A stretch of 64,000 bases of DNA from Reticulascus tulasneorum. Its lineage: Eukaryota > Ascomycota > Sordariomycetes > Glomerellales > Reticulascaceae. The stretch is from positions 1,488,001 to 1,552,000 of the forward strand of contig LSAX01000010.1 of NCBI GenBank assembly GCA_001557505.1, read 5' to 3'. Below are positions 14,003 to 25,898 of this stretch, one piece after another (within the stretch, counting starts at the first letter, position 1; every line of letters starts with the position of its first letter). The notes under the pieces are model-generated. The model made no database searches. It was given only the letters and a program-made list of their open reading frames with translations, and had not been told where the DNA came from. The translations under genes were made by a program, and so were the position numbers.

Positions 14003-17000
14003 ATGGCGGACGTCGTGAGGCCGTATCCTCGATCAGACTCGACGGTCCCCGAGCCCGAGCCCACTGCCGTGGCCCGAATATTGAAAACAACTCTGATCCT
14101 CTATCCTCTGTTGCTCCTCGTCGTCTTTATTGGCTCTGCGGCAGCACACAGCATCATCTCCTCCAAGAAAGAAGAGGACATCGAAACACCCGACCTTCGA
14201 GGTCCCGGCGGAAAACCGTTACCCGTCACCAGGAAACGAAAGGGTGTTATCGAGGATAGAGACTACGGACCTGAGATTGGTCCCAAGGCTCAACATATCC
14301 TCAAGTGCATATCACTCGCCGTATTCTTCTCATTTTTGGCCCATGGAGGTGCCCATTTCGCACACTTCGTCGAAGAATATCGTAGGGTCGGTCAAGAGGA
14401 TGGCTGGAAAGACACTCAGGCCATGACGGCAAGTCCACCTTGCTTACAATTGTTTCCATTGACATGCGGAGCTAACTTTGATACAGGTCTACATCATAGG
14501 CTCGGCAAATCTGTACCTCTACTTTTTCATCACTCTGCTCGAATGGAGACGGAGCCCCTCGGTGGTGCATTTCTTAACCTGGACTCTTGGCCTCATCGGC
14601 GAGTTCGTAATCTGCCTCTGCACGTTCATGCAGATCGCCGAATACCATCACATCCGGACCTACATACCTCCCGGGGTTCTGGAGAACGACCCATACGCCA
14701 AGTGGGAGCTGGTCGACCTGATCATTTATGCCATACGACTCGGCTTGATGCTTGCCCTGGTCGGCATCTATGGCGCCTTGTGGACCCAGAACGCTTGCAG
14801 CAGGAGGGAGAAGATTGAGCATGGTGATTCGGATTCGGATACAGAAGAGGCATCCCCTCTTCTTAACGGCTCTCACCCGACGTATAATACGCAGAATGGG
14901 CGCGAAGCCAACGGTCGAAGCATGCGCGGCGTTCGTAACGGGGATGCCATCGGAAACACTAATGGTACAGTCGAGAGATCATCTCTTCATAAGGAGGAGT
15001 CGGCCGCGTTCTACCGACCTGAAAAGCTTCCGCACAAGACCTGGTGGGAGTACTTGAGAGGATACTCGCTCTTCTTCCCGTACCTGTGGCCTAAGGATTC
15101 TCTGCGCCTGAAAGGAATTGTCGCCGTTTGCTTCGTCCTGGTCGTGGCTCAAAGAGTGGTCAACATGCTGGTTCCCCTCCAGGTCGGAAAAGTTGCAGAC
15201 AGCCTTGAGAAAGGCGAGGCCCCCTGGTTGATTCTCGGTCTTTTCATCTTTTACCGGCTTCTTCAAGGTCCTTCCATGCTTCTAGGAGCCATCCGATCGA
15301 TGCTATGGGTACCCGTCTCACAGTATTCCTATAGAGCTCTCACGACCTCTGCATTCGAGCATGTTCATTCGCTCAGTCTCGACTTCCACCTCGGGAAGCG
15401 AACCGGAGAGGTCCTTTCGGCTCTCAACAAAGGTGCATCAATCAACCAATTCTTGGAACAGGTAACGTTCCAAGTATTGCCAATGCTCTTTGACTTGGTC
15501 ATCGCCGTGTATTTCTTCTACTACCGATTTGATGCCACCTTCGCGGTGATAGTCAGCTGCATCAGCTTCTGGTATCTCTACCTAACGGTTCGCATGGCCC
15601 AGACGCGTGCGGACCAGCGGAGAGAGATGACCAATGCAGACAGAGAAGAGGAAGCTGTGAAGAACGACTCAATCACAAGTTATGAGACGGTCAAGTACTT
15701 CAACGCGGAGAGGTGGGAATTCGACCGATACCGAAACGCCATCAGGGTCTTTCAAGAAGCCGAGGCGAAGGTGACCTGGGGCATGAATAAGATGAACATT
15801 ATACAGGCTCTCGTGTTCATGTGCGGCCTAATGGTGGTCCTCCTTTTGGGAGCCTATCAGGTGACGACCGGACACAAGACAGTCGGCGATTTCGTCACTT
15901 TGATGACGTACCTTAACCAGCTCCAGGGTCCCTTGAACTTCTTTGGGACTTTCTACCGCACCATCCAGCAAGCCATGATCTCTGGAGAGCGGCTGTTGGA
16001 GCTGTTCAAGATCCGGCCGACGGTGGTGGATGCCCCGGGTGTCAAGCCACTAGCCGAGTGCAATGGCTTCATTCGGTGGAACAACGTCGCCTTCTCCTAC
16101 GATCATCGAATACGAGCACTAAGGAATCTCGATTTCACTTGCAGCCCCGGCACAACCACCGCCTTCGTTGGTGAATCCGGCGGAGGCAAGTCAACAGTGT
16201 TCCGACTCATGTTCCGGTACTACAACACCACTGATGGCAGCATTGAGATTGATGGTCATGATGTCAAAGACTTGACAATCGATTCCGTGAGACGTTATAT
16301 CGGGGTTGTTCCCCAGGACACCAACTTATTCAACGAGACCCTCATGTACAACCTCAAATATGCCAATCCGGAGGCCACCGACAAAGACGTCGAGGATGCC
16401 TGCCGAGCAGCCAGCATTCATGATCGAATCATGTCATTCCCTGATCAGTACAACACAAAGGTTGGCGATCGTGGTATGAGGCTGAGCGGGGGTGAACGAC
16501 AACGAGTTGCGATTGCCCGCACCATCTTGAAGAACCCCAAAATCATCATGCTGGACGAAGCCACCTCGGCTCTTGATGCCCACACGGAGCAAGAGATTCA
16601 GGATAAGCTCGGGAACCTGGGCCAGGGCCGAACGCTCCTAATTATTGCGTAAGTTTGAATCCAGTCTGCTCCATTCCCCCCTGCTGCGTGCGGCTGTTTC
16701 TAACATTGTGAAAAAGTCACCGACTCTCCACCATTACGCACGCCGACCAGATCATTGTCCTGAACAACGGTACCATTGCTGAAAAGGGCACGCACGAAGA
16801 GCTTGTCAATGCGAACGGTCGGTATGCGTCCATGTGGGAGAAACAAGTGCAGGCAGAGCGAGCGGCCGAGAAAGCTCGCGTTGCCAGTAGGAAGGCACAG
16901 AAGCTAATGCGGAAAGCAAACATTGCTGTTGCCAAGAAGAAGGAGGGTTCATCCGACGGCTACAACAGCCTTGCTTCATCAACAATTCTTCCAGGAGGAA

Positions 17001-17122
17001 CTGGCGGGCATGGCTCCCCAAACAACAGGAGCGTCGAAGACTCTTCCTCTTCGGCAAGCTCATCGAACAGTTCAGACACCGAATCGACACATACTCTCCA
17101 TTGCGAATCCGAGCGCCATTAG
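14003..17122 (+). CDS. HMT1-type vacuolar half ABC transporter (ABCB family)
   Basis: Half-size ABC exporter of the heavy-metal-tolerance type, known in fission yeast for loading phytochelatin/glutathione conjugates into the vacuole. Substrate specificity cannot be read here. Exons are 14003-14428, 14487-16648 and 16717-17122 (997 aa; S. pombe HMT1 is about 830). An N-terminal hydrophobic TMD0-like region (residues about 25-280) precedes a linker and a six-helix ABC membrane domain. The nucleotide-binding domain has Walker [10 protein letters not shown] (704-712), signature LSGGERQ (808-814), Walker B IIMLDE (828-833) and the H-loop AHRLST, created by splicing (H864). The C-terminal tail of about 95 residues is Lys/Ala-rich, then Ser-rich. 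Intron 1 has a GC donor. The extended TMD0 and half-size architecture favour HMT1 over the mitochondrial ATM1 type, which lacks TMD0. Confidence 0.93.
14429..14486 (+). other. GC-AG intron in the ABC transporter gene
   Basis: The donor reads ACG|GCAAGT, the acceptor GATACAG|GTC, and GCTAAC at 14471-14476 gives a canonical branch point. Splicing joins QAMT to [10 protein letters not shown] in frame. No GT donor nearby keeps the frame, so this is a non-canonical GC-AG intron with otherwise perfect consensus. Confidence 0.88.
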
Positions 17123-18014
17123 ACTTTCATGAGGTGCCATAACCGGCCTCTTTATTCATTCCTGGGCACTTTATATCCAGATAAACTGTACATGCGGCAT
17201 GTTTGCCCTGGCCATCACTAATTCGTCGTACCAAACGGCAACCGGTGGCCATATTTCATTTCCCCTCACACTTTCATCCTCACGAACGATCGATCCGTTT
17301 CTTGTCGATACACTTGAATCAGCCCGCTCTTTACGAACCAACCTTTCTACTTTCCCTTCTATTGGGTCACGAAAAAAGACATGAACCCGTCACGAAACCA
17401 CCCCCGGAATGGATTCATGGCATCATACCAAACATTGCATGAGATGAGGCGATTCGGAGTTGGTGTTTTTTTCTGAGAATTTCTGCCGTTTTTCAATTTC
17501 TATTCTTGCTTTCGACCCCCAAAACTAAAACGGTGTCCGAGTCTGGTCCGGACAGCAGGCTGGCAGTCTTCCTTTTGGGAGTTTAATATACACGCAAAAC
17601 AGTGGTCTTGAGAAACGGTCTCGAGCCCGGGCTCGGTTGGCTGGCGACGGGGAGGTTTCATCCTTTTTCTTCTCCATACATTTGGGGATTCGATTCGTAA
17701 TGTTTCCTGTTCAGAGTTTGCATTTCGGGATCACTGGATCCGGCTACGAAGGCGCAGACCCTAGCAACAACGGGGTCCGGTGCATTCATGGCCTTCGTTT
17801 TATCATGGGACTTTTCACAAGAGTTGCTTGGTTCAAGAAACAGTTGCATACACTGCTATCATGAGCAGGGCGAGAGCAAACGGACTCGTTACATTATTGC
17901 GGATACCACGTCTTTTATGATCATTGTCAGGTCTCGCCGGGTCAGTTTGCTGTTGTTCATTTCCTTTTCTCTTTTGGCTTGGCGGATGGAAGGCGGTTGG
18001 TTGATGGTGGGCTT

Positions 18015-18027
18015 GGGGGGGGGGGGG
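18015..18027. repeat. G13 homopolymer
   Basis: Thirteen consecutive G, followed after one C by five more. Other long G runs in the window lie at 11076-11087, 21180-21189 and 26944-26953, all intergenic. Confidence 0.95.
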
Positions 18028-18884
18028 CGGGGGCTTCTCAGCGGCGGACGGGGGCCGGCTTTGCATTGCTGCATGGAAACATTTGCAAATGATATGGTGT
18101 CTTTGCTAACTCCCCCGCTGGGGATCTGGACCGTGGCATGTGTTCCTTGCCATATTTTGGGAGGGCGGTCCTGCAAGAGGTTGGCCTTAAGCGATGGCTA
18201 TGGCGATAGGCTTCGCGGCTACCACGGCTCGGCTTTATAGACGGTGCAGCAGCCTTTTCGTGCTGAATCTGCATATTCCGATTGTTAACGTATTTCCCAA
18301 GAACCTCATCGTCTGTGACATGCACTCAAGTGATGGTCTTGGTTCTACTCATTCTTCTGGGATGCGAGTGCAGGAGGTCATTTTGGTGGCCAGGAAAACA
18401 AGTCATTTGATAGCGACTTACCTTGTTGGGAGCACGCCCACACTGTTTCCTAAATCACGTTACATCATCATGCATGTGGTTTGACTATCACCAAGCGGCA
18501 CGCATCGTTACAGTTGTGGTCTCGAATTAAATATTGTAAGGCAAGATTGATATACACTGAAGCCGAAAGACCGGTCCGCAACCGCTGCCGTCCATCCCAG
18601 GGGGCCAATTGCCCGGGAAGAACCCATCTCGCTCCAGACCCATTATACGTAGCCCGACAGTATTCCAGGCTACCTGTCCCTTCATCACACAAATCTCTTC
18701 TACACTCGTTCTGCGCTTCTTTCCCACCGACTTCATCAGCCAGCGAGCGCAAGGCAGCCCTCCCCTGACCGAACCATGTCCTAAGCGAATGAGGGGACAT
18801 GACAAACAAAAACCATCCGTTCCTGGAGGATTTTCCTACTCAAAACAAGCGAGTGACCGACCACGCCGAGCCTCTTTTCCCAAA

Positions 18885-18905
18885 CCCCCCCCCCCCCCCC
18901 CCCCC
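18885..18905. repeat. C21 homopolymer
   Basis: Twenty-one consecutive C, about 220 bp beyond the ceramide synthase stop codon on its transcript side, where the minus-strand RNA would carry G21. The exact length should be treated as uncertain in any assembly. Confidence 0.95.
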
Positions 18906-19127
18906 TTTCTCCGATGCGTGTATAAAAAAGCGAGTGTATGCGAGATCGCACGCCCGACCTGTCAGATTATAAGATATTATTTAAAAAACGAAAACGCCAA
19001 TGCTCCGTCCCGGTTGACAATGAGTTGCCGGGAAATTGATGGTTTCGATCCCCCCATGGTGTTTCCTTTACAGTGCGATGTAGCGAATGACTCCCCCCCT
19101 GATTCTTGAACAGCGCGGCGCCCTCCC

Positions 19128-20779
19128 TTACAGGCGTCGCATTTGACGGATTACACCGTCGGCGGTTTCGTAGCTTTCGTTGGCAGGGAAGGCCGTGCCG
19201 TTGCTGACGACATGGCCGTTACCGGTAGCATGTCCGTTGGTGATAGCCTTTCCATTAGCATGGCCATTGCTCTCCTCCTTCTCCTCTAGGCTCTTCTTCT
19301 CGCCCGCTTCCTCTTCTTCCTCGTCGTCCTCCTCGCCATCGCTGCGATCATCCGCCAGGGTCGTGTGGGCCACAAAGCGGTAGGCGATTCGCACAATGTA
19401 GAACAGCCAGAACAGGTTGAGGGCTTGGAGCGAGCCGAGGAGACCGAAGGCGATCCAGTGGGAGAGCGGGCCCTTGTACTGGCCTGCTACCCAGTCAATC
19501 CCGTACGGCCCGACCGTCTTGAACTCTGTGAAGAGGGAGAAGATTATCTTGAGGTTGATGAAGTGGCGCATATAGATCCAGACAAACATGAAGACGACGA
19601 AGTAAGGACCCACAAGCGGGTGGTCGATGTAGTTTAGACTCTTGGAAGTCTGGTCATGGTTAGCAAATCTTCATCTGCTGCGTCTGGAGGAATGAGTTAG
19701 TGGCTTACGGCGAGGAAGAAATCACTGATATCGTGTGTGATATACACAGGGAGGCCCATATGCGTGAAGTGGAAGCGGTAACTCAGTCCAATCAGCGCCA
19801 AGCTGACGACGTGATGGCCGACCAGCTCCTGGAAATCTTTCCTCGGCTTTTCCATGCCGAGCACCAGCACGATAGCCTGTTGAGCCCAATACGCAGCCTG
19901 GAAGAGGTAGTAGAACTTGAAGCCGGCCTCGTGTGTCTTATGGGGCATATCTTCATACATGCCCCTCGTGTTGAAGTACCACACGGGCGTCTTGCTCATG
20001 ACATACAAGCCAGCCGGACCGAGGAAGAAGAAGTAAACGGCCGTGTACATCTGTTCCATGAAACGGGCCTGCTTGCCGCGGCCCTTGATGCCGGCGGAGC
20101 GGGCGAGCGGACGCAGGATCTCCTGCATAATGAACTCGCGCGTAAAGGAGAGCACAATAGTGTAGAAGCCCACAAAGGCAATATCCCACAGGCCTTTGCC
20201 ATACTGGACCGGGGCGTCAGGGTCGGCTGGGTTCGGTGGTAGGCGGTAGGAGAGGAAGATGAAGCGGTGGACCGGGTTGGATTCGGAGGGGTTAACGGCG
20301 TAGAGGGAGAGGAAGATGACGAGGAGGAAGGCGGGGAGGACGAAAGTGTGCTTGATAACGGTCTGGCGCACGCGAGTAAGCAAGCCACGGGCTCGGCGAC
20401 GCTTGGAGAGACGCTTGGATGGATCAGACTGGACAGTTGTTAGCAACGGAGCTTTTCCTTCCCACAGGAAACGGCCTGCCCTGGTTGTGGGAGCGAGCGG
20501 AGACAAAAGAATGGAGACCTCGAATGAAAGATGGATGGAGGGCGAAACATGAGGTTGAGGGGCGACGGGTCATACCTGCGATGATCTCGTCGCATCGACG
20601 GCATTCATGCTAGCCTTGGTAGTGGCCATGGCGGGAGCACCAGTATCGCCGGCTCGAATCTCAGAGCCGAGACCGCTGGATTTCCGTCTGCGCCGGACCA
20701 AGGAGGCATTGCGGTCCTTTGCCGAGTGCAATTGGTCCGCGGAGGTGCTGAGCAGCGGGAATGGTTCGGAAGCAGCCAT
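19128..20779 (-). CDS. lag1: Ceramide synthase, LAG1/LAC1 type (TLC domain)
   Basis: Acyl-CoA-dependent ceramide synthase of the ER membrane, joining a fatty acyl-CoA to a sphingoid base. Exons are 20779-20576, 20428-19709 and 19649-19128 (481 aa). Introns of 147 bp (20429-20575) and 59 bp (19650-19708) have GTATGA/GTAAGC donors and GCTAAC-type branch sites. The N-terminal 80 residues are basic and cytosolic in character (RRRRK, KRLSKRRRAR), followed by several membrane segments. The Lag1 motif spans residues about 272-308: paired His in GHHVVSLALIG and the Asp pair of THDISDFF, the presumed active-site residues. Exon 3 adds two more membrane spans, then an acidic Glu-rich tail and NGHANGK/NGHATGNGH repeats. 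The start MAASEPFPLL is preferred; an in-frame ATG nine codons upstream (20806) is possible. LAG1 and LAC1 paralogues cannot be told apart here. Confidence 0.95.
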
Positions 20780-23597
20780 GATGGGGGTCGACTTGTCGTT
20801 CAACAACTCTCGGGGGGTTTGGCACGTGTGTGTGATTCGCGGATTGTATCGAGGACCGTCTTCGAGGAAGAGACACGGTCGGTTTGAGAGGGAGGAGTGG
20901 TGGAAGGGTTTTTTTCGTGGGCTATCAGATCGTTTTGAAGGGCCAAGATAAAAAGGAGTGTGGAGTCGTTCAGGCGATCAGTCAGTTCCGGGGGTCATAT
21001 GCAAGAACGCGGGGGGGGCAGGTTTTCTGGAAATCCGGCTGCCGATCCGAGACGCAAAACATGCAATTGGAAGAGAGGCGACCCTGAGGGCGAAAATTGT
21101 GTTTCGTTCAGTTGGAGAGGAGGTTTTGCCCGTTCGCGACAGGATGATATGGGTGTGAGATGAGGAGAAGGAGGGAAACGGGGGGGGGGCGCGCGGGAAA
21201 ACTGGAAAGTGAGATTTAAATTGAATTCGCCTGGTAATTACACCCTGTCTGACCACTGAGCGGAATCGTCTGCCAAGATTGGGCGCGGCGGCGCGGCCAG
21301 CGCCCTGTAAAACTGATTTCTTCCGGGACCACCCACTGCGAAACCGAAGACCAGAAACCCCCCGAGGGCCCCCTGCCAGATCGCCCACTCCCGCCCGCTA
21401 CAGGGAAATGAGACAAGACAACTTGCTGAAGGCCAGCCCCAAGAGACCCCTACAATCCCGGGTCGCTCCCCGTGGCCCGCCCCCGAAGATTGTCCAGTTT
21501 TTTTCTCTCTCTCTCTTTCTTTCTGGTTTAGTCTTCTTTGTTGGCTCTGGCAGCTGAGAGTTTAATTACATGCTCCACGAGACCCCTAGTAGCAACGCTC
21601 CGCGGAGGCCGAAGAACATTCAACGACGCCCCTTGTAGCGGTCATTTGGTTTACCTTTTTACTAGAACTGCATGCCCCACGCCCGGCTTGCAGGGACTCA
21701 CTCGGTTCATCGCCCCGTGTCCGTCGGCTGTGTGGTAAGGCCGCGTTTGTTCGACCTCGCGGGGACCCCTTACCTTGGATCCGTTCTCCGAGGAAGGATG
21801 TGCAGATCTCTGCTGGGCTGTTGCAGTTGAATTGCAAATCAAGCGTCTGGTTTCGGACTACTCCCCCCCATGCAGAGGCTATTCCTGTCCTTGGTATCTT
21901 GTCCAACTTGCAAGCGAGGTAATAATGCACTTACTTCATATAAATCCGAGTGGACATCCATGCTTGCAAGCCCGACCATCGGCTCACGTAAGTTTTCCAA
22001 TACGCTCCCTGTCTGTTCGGCAAAACCCCTACCACTTCTTCTCTCAAGAAAGGCCAGCTTTTTCCCTTTATCTATGGGCTTGATCACACAATACCTCAGC
22101 TTCGGCTGACAACCAACCATGTCCGTTACCTCCCAAGCCCATCCAACGCCCGACCACTGGCGGTGAAGGAATCGCCATTTGAGATGGCCTATCAAACTAG
22201 CTCTCGTTCCTTCGTATACCTCTTCCTACCCATCCGATAGATCGGTACGCCATGTCCGTCTCATAGAGTTTAATGCCTACTTTTCCCGTCACCATTTCGT
22301 CATAAGCACACTTCCACCGCATGTAGATACTTCTAGCTAGCTATCCGTTGCAGGGTCCAACTTCTCTCGGTTTAAAATCCGCAAGGGACACGCCACTCAC
22401 AGGCAATGAATACAATGATATCTAGCAGGTATCTCGCCATGTAGTTACTTCCCGGAACAGTCTATTAATAAGACCTTGTGGTTCTGCTAACGTCAGCAAC
22501 CAGCAGCAATGGGGCCTATCAAAGAAATCACATGCCAGACCCGAACGAACCATAAAAACCAAGTTCCCGCTCGAAAAAATCCCACATACCAAAGCCCGTG
22601 GAATCCGGGGCAGGCACACAACCCCCCCAATCGCAAAGGTTTGGAGCCCCACTAGTTAAAACAGAGTTCGGTCGCGAAAGCCCAGGGTCGTGGGGGGAGG
22701 GGATCCATCCGCGCCAACCTTCGGATGGAGCGGAAAGGGATACACGTTACCTCGATGGACCCTCGAAAAGCTTGCCGTAATGCAGGCGGCCGGCAGCTGA
22801 CTTGAGTAGTAAGCGGGATGGCCTCGAGTACGACCTTGAGTGCTGACAAAGACTGCTGTTTCCTTGTGACCAGGATTGGAGGCACGACAAGACCTATCAA
22901 GCTGCGGAATGCAATCCGTAGTGCAGCATCATTTGCCGGGCCATGCTCGTGTATGTGTGTGTGTGGCGCTCTTAGAGGGGCTTACTTCATCAACAACTTA
23001 TGAACAATCACGGAGCCGAGTCGAACACTGTCAAAACGATAGGCATATTGAACATTGATTTCATTCACATCTCACATCCATTGTGGCCGCCTCTCACGGC
23101 CGCCTAGTCCAACCTAGGCAATGATATCTCCTCCTCTATCACCAATCCGTTCATCGGGGCGTTGGTATCGTTGAGCAACGCATCCCTCTGTCCAAAATCG
23201 CCTAGCCAAAGAATGTACACCATCCTCTCGCTTGCTTCTCCTCCGAAGCCTTGTTCGTCCCAATAAAAGCCTCCAGGAGCAACGCCACATATGCCGATTC
23301 CATTTTCCCCCAACTTCGCTGTCCAAAGGCATGATGATATACACAGGGCTACTATCTCCCTTTTCATGCCAGTGTTTTCTGACAGCCCGTCAGTCCATGG
23401 TATCATGTCGATATATACGGTAAATCCCAGTAGCAATGCTCCTTTGCACAGATAACCTCCCAAAATAATAACACCTTGCTGAAATCGACGAGTACTTTTG
23501 ATGCAACCCAAAATGCCATATGCAGCCAAGAAGAAGATAGAGCGCCGCGCTTGGAGAGAGACGTTGATAATACAGTCAAGAAGGCCGTCCCACGTTA
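20780..23597. other. Intergenic between ceramide synthase promoter and PalH 3' end
   Basis: Holds the ceramide synthase promoter (CT/GA-rich, with a G10 run at 21180-21189) and the PalH 3' region. The 165-codon minus frame at 23104-23601 begins where PalH ends, shows some hydrophobic segments, and has no recognisable domain, so I did not call it a gene. Confidence 0.5.
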
Positions 23598-25898
23598 TCA
23601 TGGTATCGGTGGCGGTCCCGAATCGTCCCTTGGTCTTCTAGGAAGTACCACCGATGGCGTGTCATCTGGCGCCTGGTCATAATCATATTGGACTTGTATT
23701 CCAGGCCACAGTGGTGGACGGTTTAATTGAAGTGTTGGCGACACTGGCTGCTGGCTGAATGGACGCGACCGAGTTGAGAAATTTGTCGTCGTCCTCTCCA
23801 TTGGATTCGCATGCATACCACCCACCGGAGGGAGGGATGAGAATGCTGTCGTGTCGCTGCTGCTCCTTGTAAGCGCCGCGCGTCGTGGTCCTCCAACTTG
23901 ACTGCTATTCTCCTCCTCTTCCAGTAGCTGCGCGAGAGCTGCGCCTCGTCTTGGCGGTGCGGGTATCACTGTCACCGGTAAACTGTCCGTCTCTGGCATG
24001 GGTCGCATCTTGTCCCTGATCTTCTCTGCCTGCGTGGCGGCGAAGTCCTCTAAACGAGCCCGGAGATCCCATCTGTTAGTGTCATCGTGGGAGGACCGAG
24101 GTTCCGCTGGCAGGGCTGTGTGAGCCAAGACCTCTGCAGGCGGAGCCTGAGCCGCTCTCCGTGCCAGTGGATTCGCGACTTGGGCCAGGGACCGCCAGCG
24201 ATGCCTACTCCGCGTAGCAGTCTCGCTAACATCCGGGTCGATGGCAGACGCATCTGCTGGTTGTCTGGGAGTTGGTGCGGCCACAGTACGCTCAACGTCT
24301 TCTGGCGTCGATTCCTCTCGGATTTCGGGTTCGGCCCCAGACACAGGCAAATTCCGTTGCGGACTATGGTCCGGTGTCTGTGACGTCGCTTCCGACATCG
24401 GTTGATATCGCACAGCGTAGACTGTGCTGGCTGCGCTCGCGGTGTCGGTCCGACTTATGGGTGTTACTGCCGGGGCAGGGCGCGACGGCCATAATTGCGG
24501 CCGCAACAGTTCGCCGACTGATCTTTGAGTAGTCTGCGCTCTGTCCCCGCCTTGTTGGATTTGGTTGCCTCGGTATCTCGCCGCGATGGACGTCATTCCG
24601 GGCCATATGTTTGCTCGTCCACTCGGCGGAGGGGCTTGTCCCCCTTCGCCTCCGTCGCTACCTCCATCTCGACCCCCCTTCTTGTTCTTTCGGCGTCGCA
24701 GCCAAGGGAACTCCGAGGCTGAGATCTCCAACATCTCATCTCCGTCAAACACCTCCCGTCCAAGAATACCATCCTTCTTCTCTTCTCTTTCCAAAGCCTC
24801 GATCCTTTCCACCCATTCCCAAACCACAACGCTGGCCGCCGCAGCGCCAACCCATCGAACGTAGTCTCCCCATCCGATGAACTCGGGTTTCGAGATGTCC
24901 AAAACAAAAAATACAACGGGAACGAGGATTGAGAAGAGAGATAAGACGGCAACGAGCATCATATTCTTCATCAACGGGTGATAGTATGCATATCGTTTTT
25001 TCATAAGTGAGTAATAAATGACCCAGGCAGCGTAGAGCAAGCCAAGAGATAGTTGGAAGAGATAGCTCAGGGCTGGAACGGCATCGACGAAACTTCGAGG
25101 TCTGGCGTTTCCATTGCTGCCGCTGGTGGTGTAATGGAAGCTGTTAAGGGCGCTGAAGATGACGTCCAAAGTGATCAGAGCAAAGGCGGTCCACTTGATA
25201 ATGACCTTCTCCCTCTGTCGTGGAAATAGGCGTATCAAGGTTTGGGCCTGGGCCAACCACAGAAAAGTATCAGATATCAGTCGAATAACCTTGAGCTCGG
25301 TACCGTCCATAACTTCCAACTGTAATTGTGTTGCGTTTTGGATGTTCCATGAATATTGTTTTTCCGCAACGCGAAATGTGTCTGCCGTCGCGATCGTTAG
25401 TGATATCGCGACGGTCAAGGCAGCTACTTTTTGCAACCAAGGACGCCCGCCGATGCTGACGCCGCCGGACGAGCCGCTGGTGAAGCCTCTTCGGCCCAGA
25501 TACACGACGCCGCCGTCAAGAAACGAACGGGGCGTGATGAAGAGCATAATGACGAGCATGTACGCGGTCACCGTCGTGGCGGCGAGCGCGTAACAAACCG
25601 GAAACGTCGATGCGTAGAACGGGTCGCGAAAATCGGAGAACTTGAAGTCCTCAGGCGAGGCCTGATCGAAATCGAGACCATTGTTGGCGATGATAACGGG
25701 GCCAGCGGTTGCGATGGCATCCGACGGACAGGCGATTGTAAAGACGGCCGCCTGAGTCAATGTCACCAACTGCTCGCCTATTGTCAAGACGCCGTCGGAT
25801 GGGAGCAACGTGGTCGTACAAGGCGATGCGGTCAGCGCGACGGTCGGCTCAGCAGCCATGTCGGAGATGAAAGGCCTAAAGAGTTGTCGTGCCTCCAT
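23598..25898 (-). CDS. palH: PalH/Rim21 ambient-pH sensor
   Basis: Plasma-membrane seven-helix sensor that starts the fungal Pal/Rim pathway. At alkaline pH it works with the arrestin PalF and the ESCRT machinery to trigger processing of the PacC transcription factor. Uninterrupted 766-codon frame. The N-terminal ectodomain holds a conserved-style Cys pair region (SPCTTTLLPSDGVL, FTIACPSDA). The first membrane segment (about 96-120) leads to the family hallmark ITPRSFLDGG...YLGRRGF and GGRPWLQKVAALTVAISLT, which I recognise as PalH. Further membrane helices follow to about residue 370. The remaining half is a long cytoplasmic Pro/Ser/Arg-rich tail, expected to bind PalF, ending PPPIP. The first ATG (25898) is used; the ATG at 25859 (MAAEPTVAL) is an alternative. 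No intron is apparent. Confidence 0.93.
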   Translation of the reverse strand: MEARQLFRPFISDMAAEPTVALTASPCTTTLLPSDGVLTIGEQLVTLTQAAVFTIACPSDAIATAGPVIIANNGLDFDQASPEDFKFSDFRDPFYASTFPVCYALAATTVTAYMLVIMLFITPRSFLDGGVVYLGRRGFTSGSSGGVSIGGRPWLQKVAALTVAISLTIATADTFRVAEKQYSWNIQNATQLQLEVMDGTELKVIRLISDTFLWLAQAQTLIRLFPRQREKVIIKWTAFALITLDVIFSALNSFHYTTSGSNGNARPRSFVDAVPALSYLFQLSLGLLYAAWVIYYSLMKKRYAYYHPLMKNMMLVAVLSLFSILVPVVFFVLDISKPEFIGWGDYVRWVGAAAASVVVWEWVERIEALEREEKKDGILGREVFDGDEMLEISASEFPWLRRRKNKKGGRDGGSDGGEGGQAPPPSGRANIWPGMTSIAARYRGNQIQQGGDRAQTTQRSVGELLRPQLWPSRPAPAVTPISRTDTASAASTVYAVRYQPMSEATSQTPDHSPQRNLPVSGAEPEIREESTPEDVERTVAAPTPRQPADASAIDPDVSETATRSRHRWRSLAQVANPLARRAAQAPPAEVLAHTALPAEPRSSHDDTNRWDLRARLEDFAATQAEKIRDKMRPMPETDSLPVTVIPAPPRRGAALAQLLEEEENSSQVGGPRRAALTRSSSDTTAFSSLPPVGGMHANPMERTTTNFSTRSRPFSQQPVSPTLQLNRPPLWPGIQVQYDYDQAPDDTPSVVLPRRPRDDSGPPPIP

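Larger units (their letters stand above)
17123..19127. other. Intergenic, convergent 3' ends
   Basis: Two kilobases between the stop codons of the ABC transporter (+) and ceramide synthase (-). It should hold both 3' UTRs. It carries a G13 run (18015-18027) and a C21 run (18885-18905). Open frames here overlap each other on both strands and show no domain. No RNA gene was seen. Confidence 0.6.
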
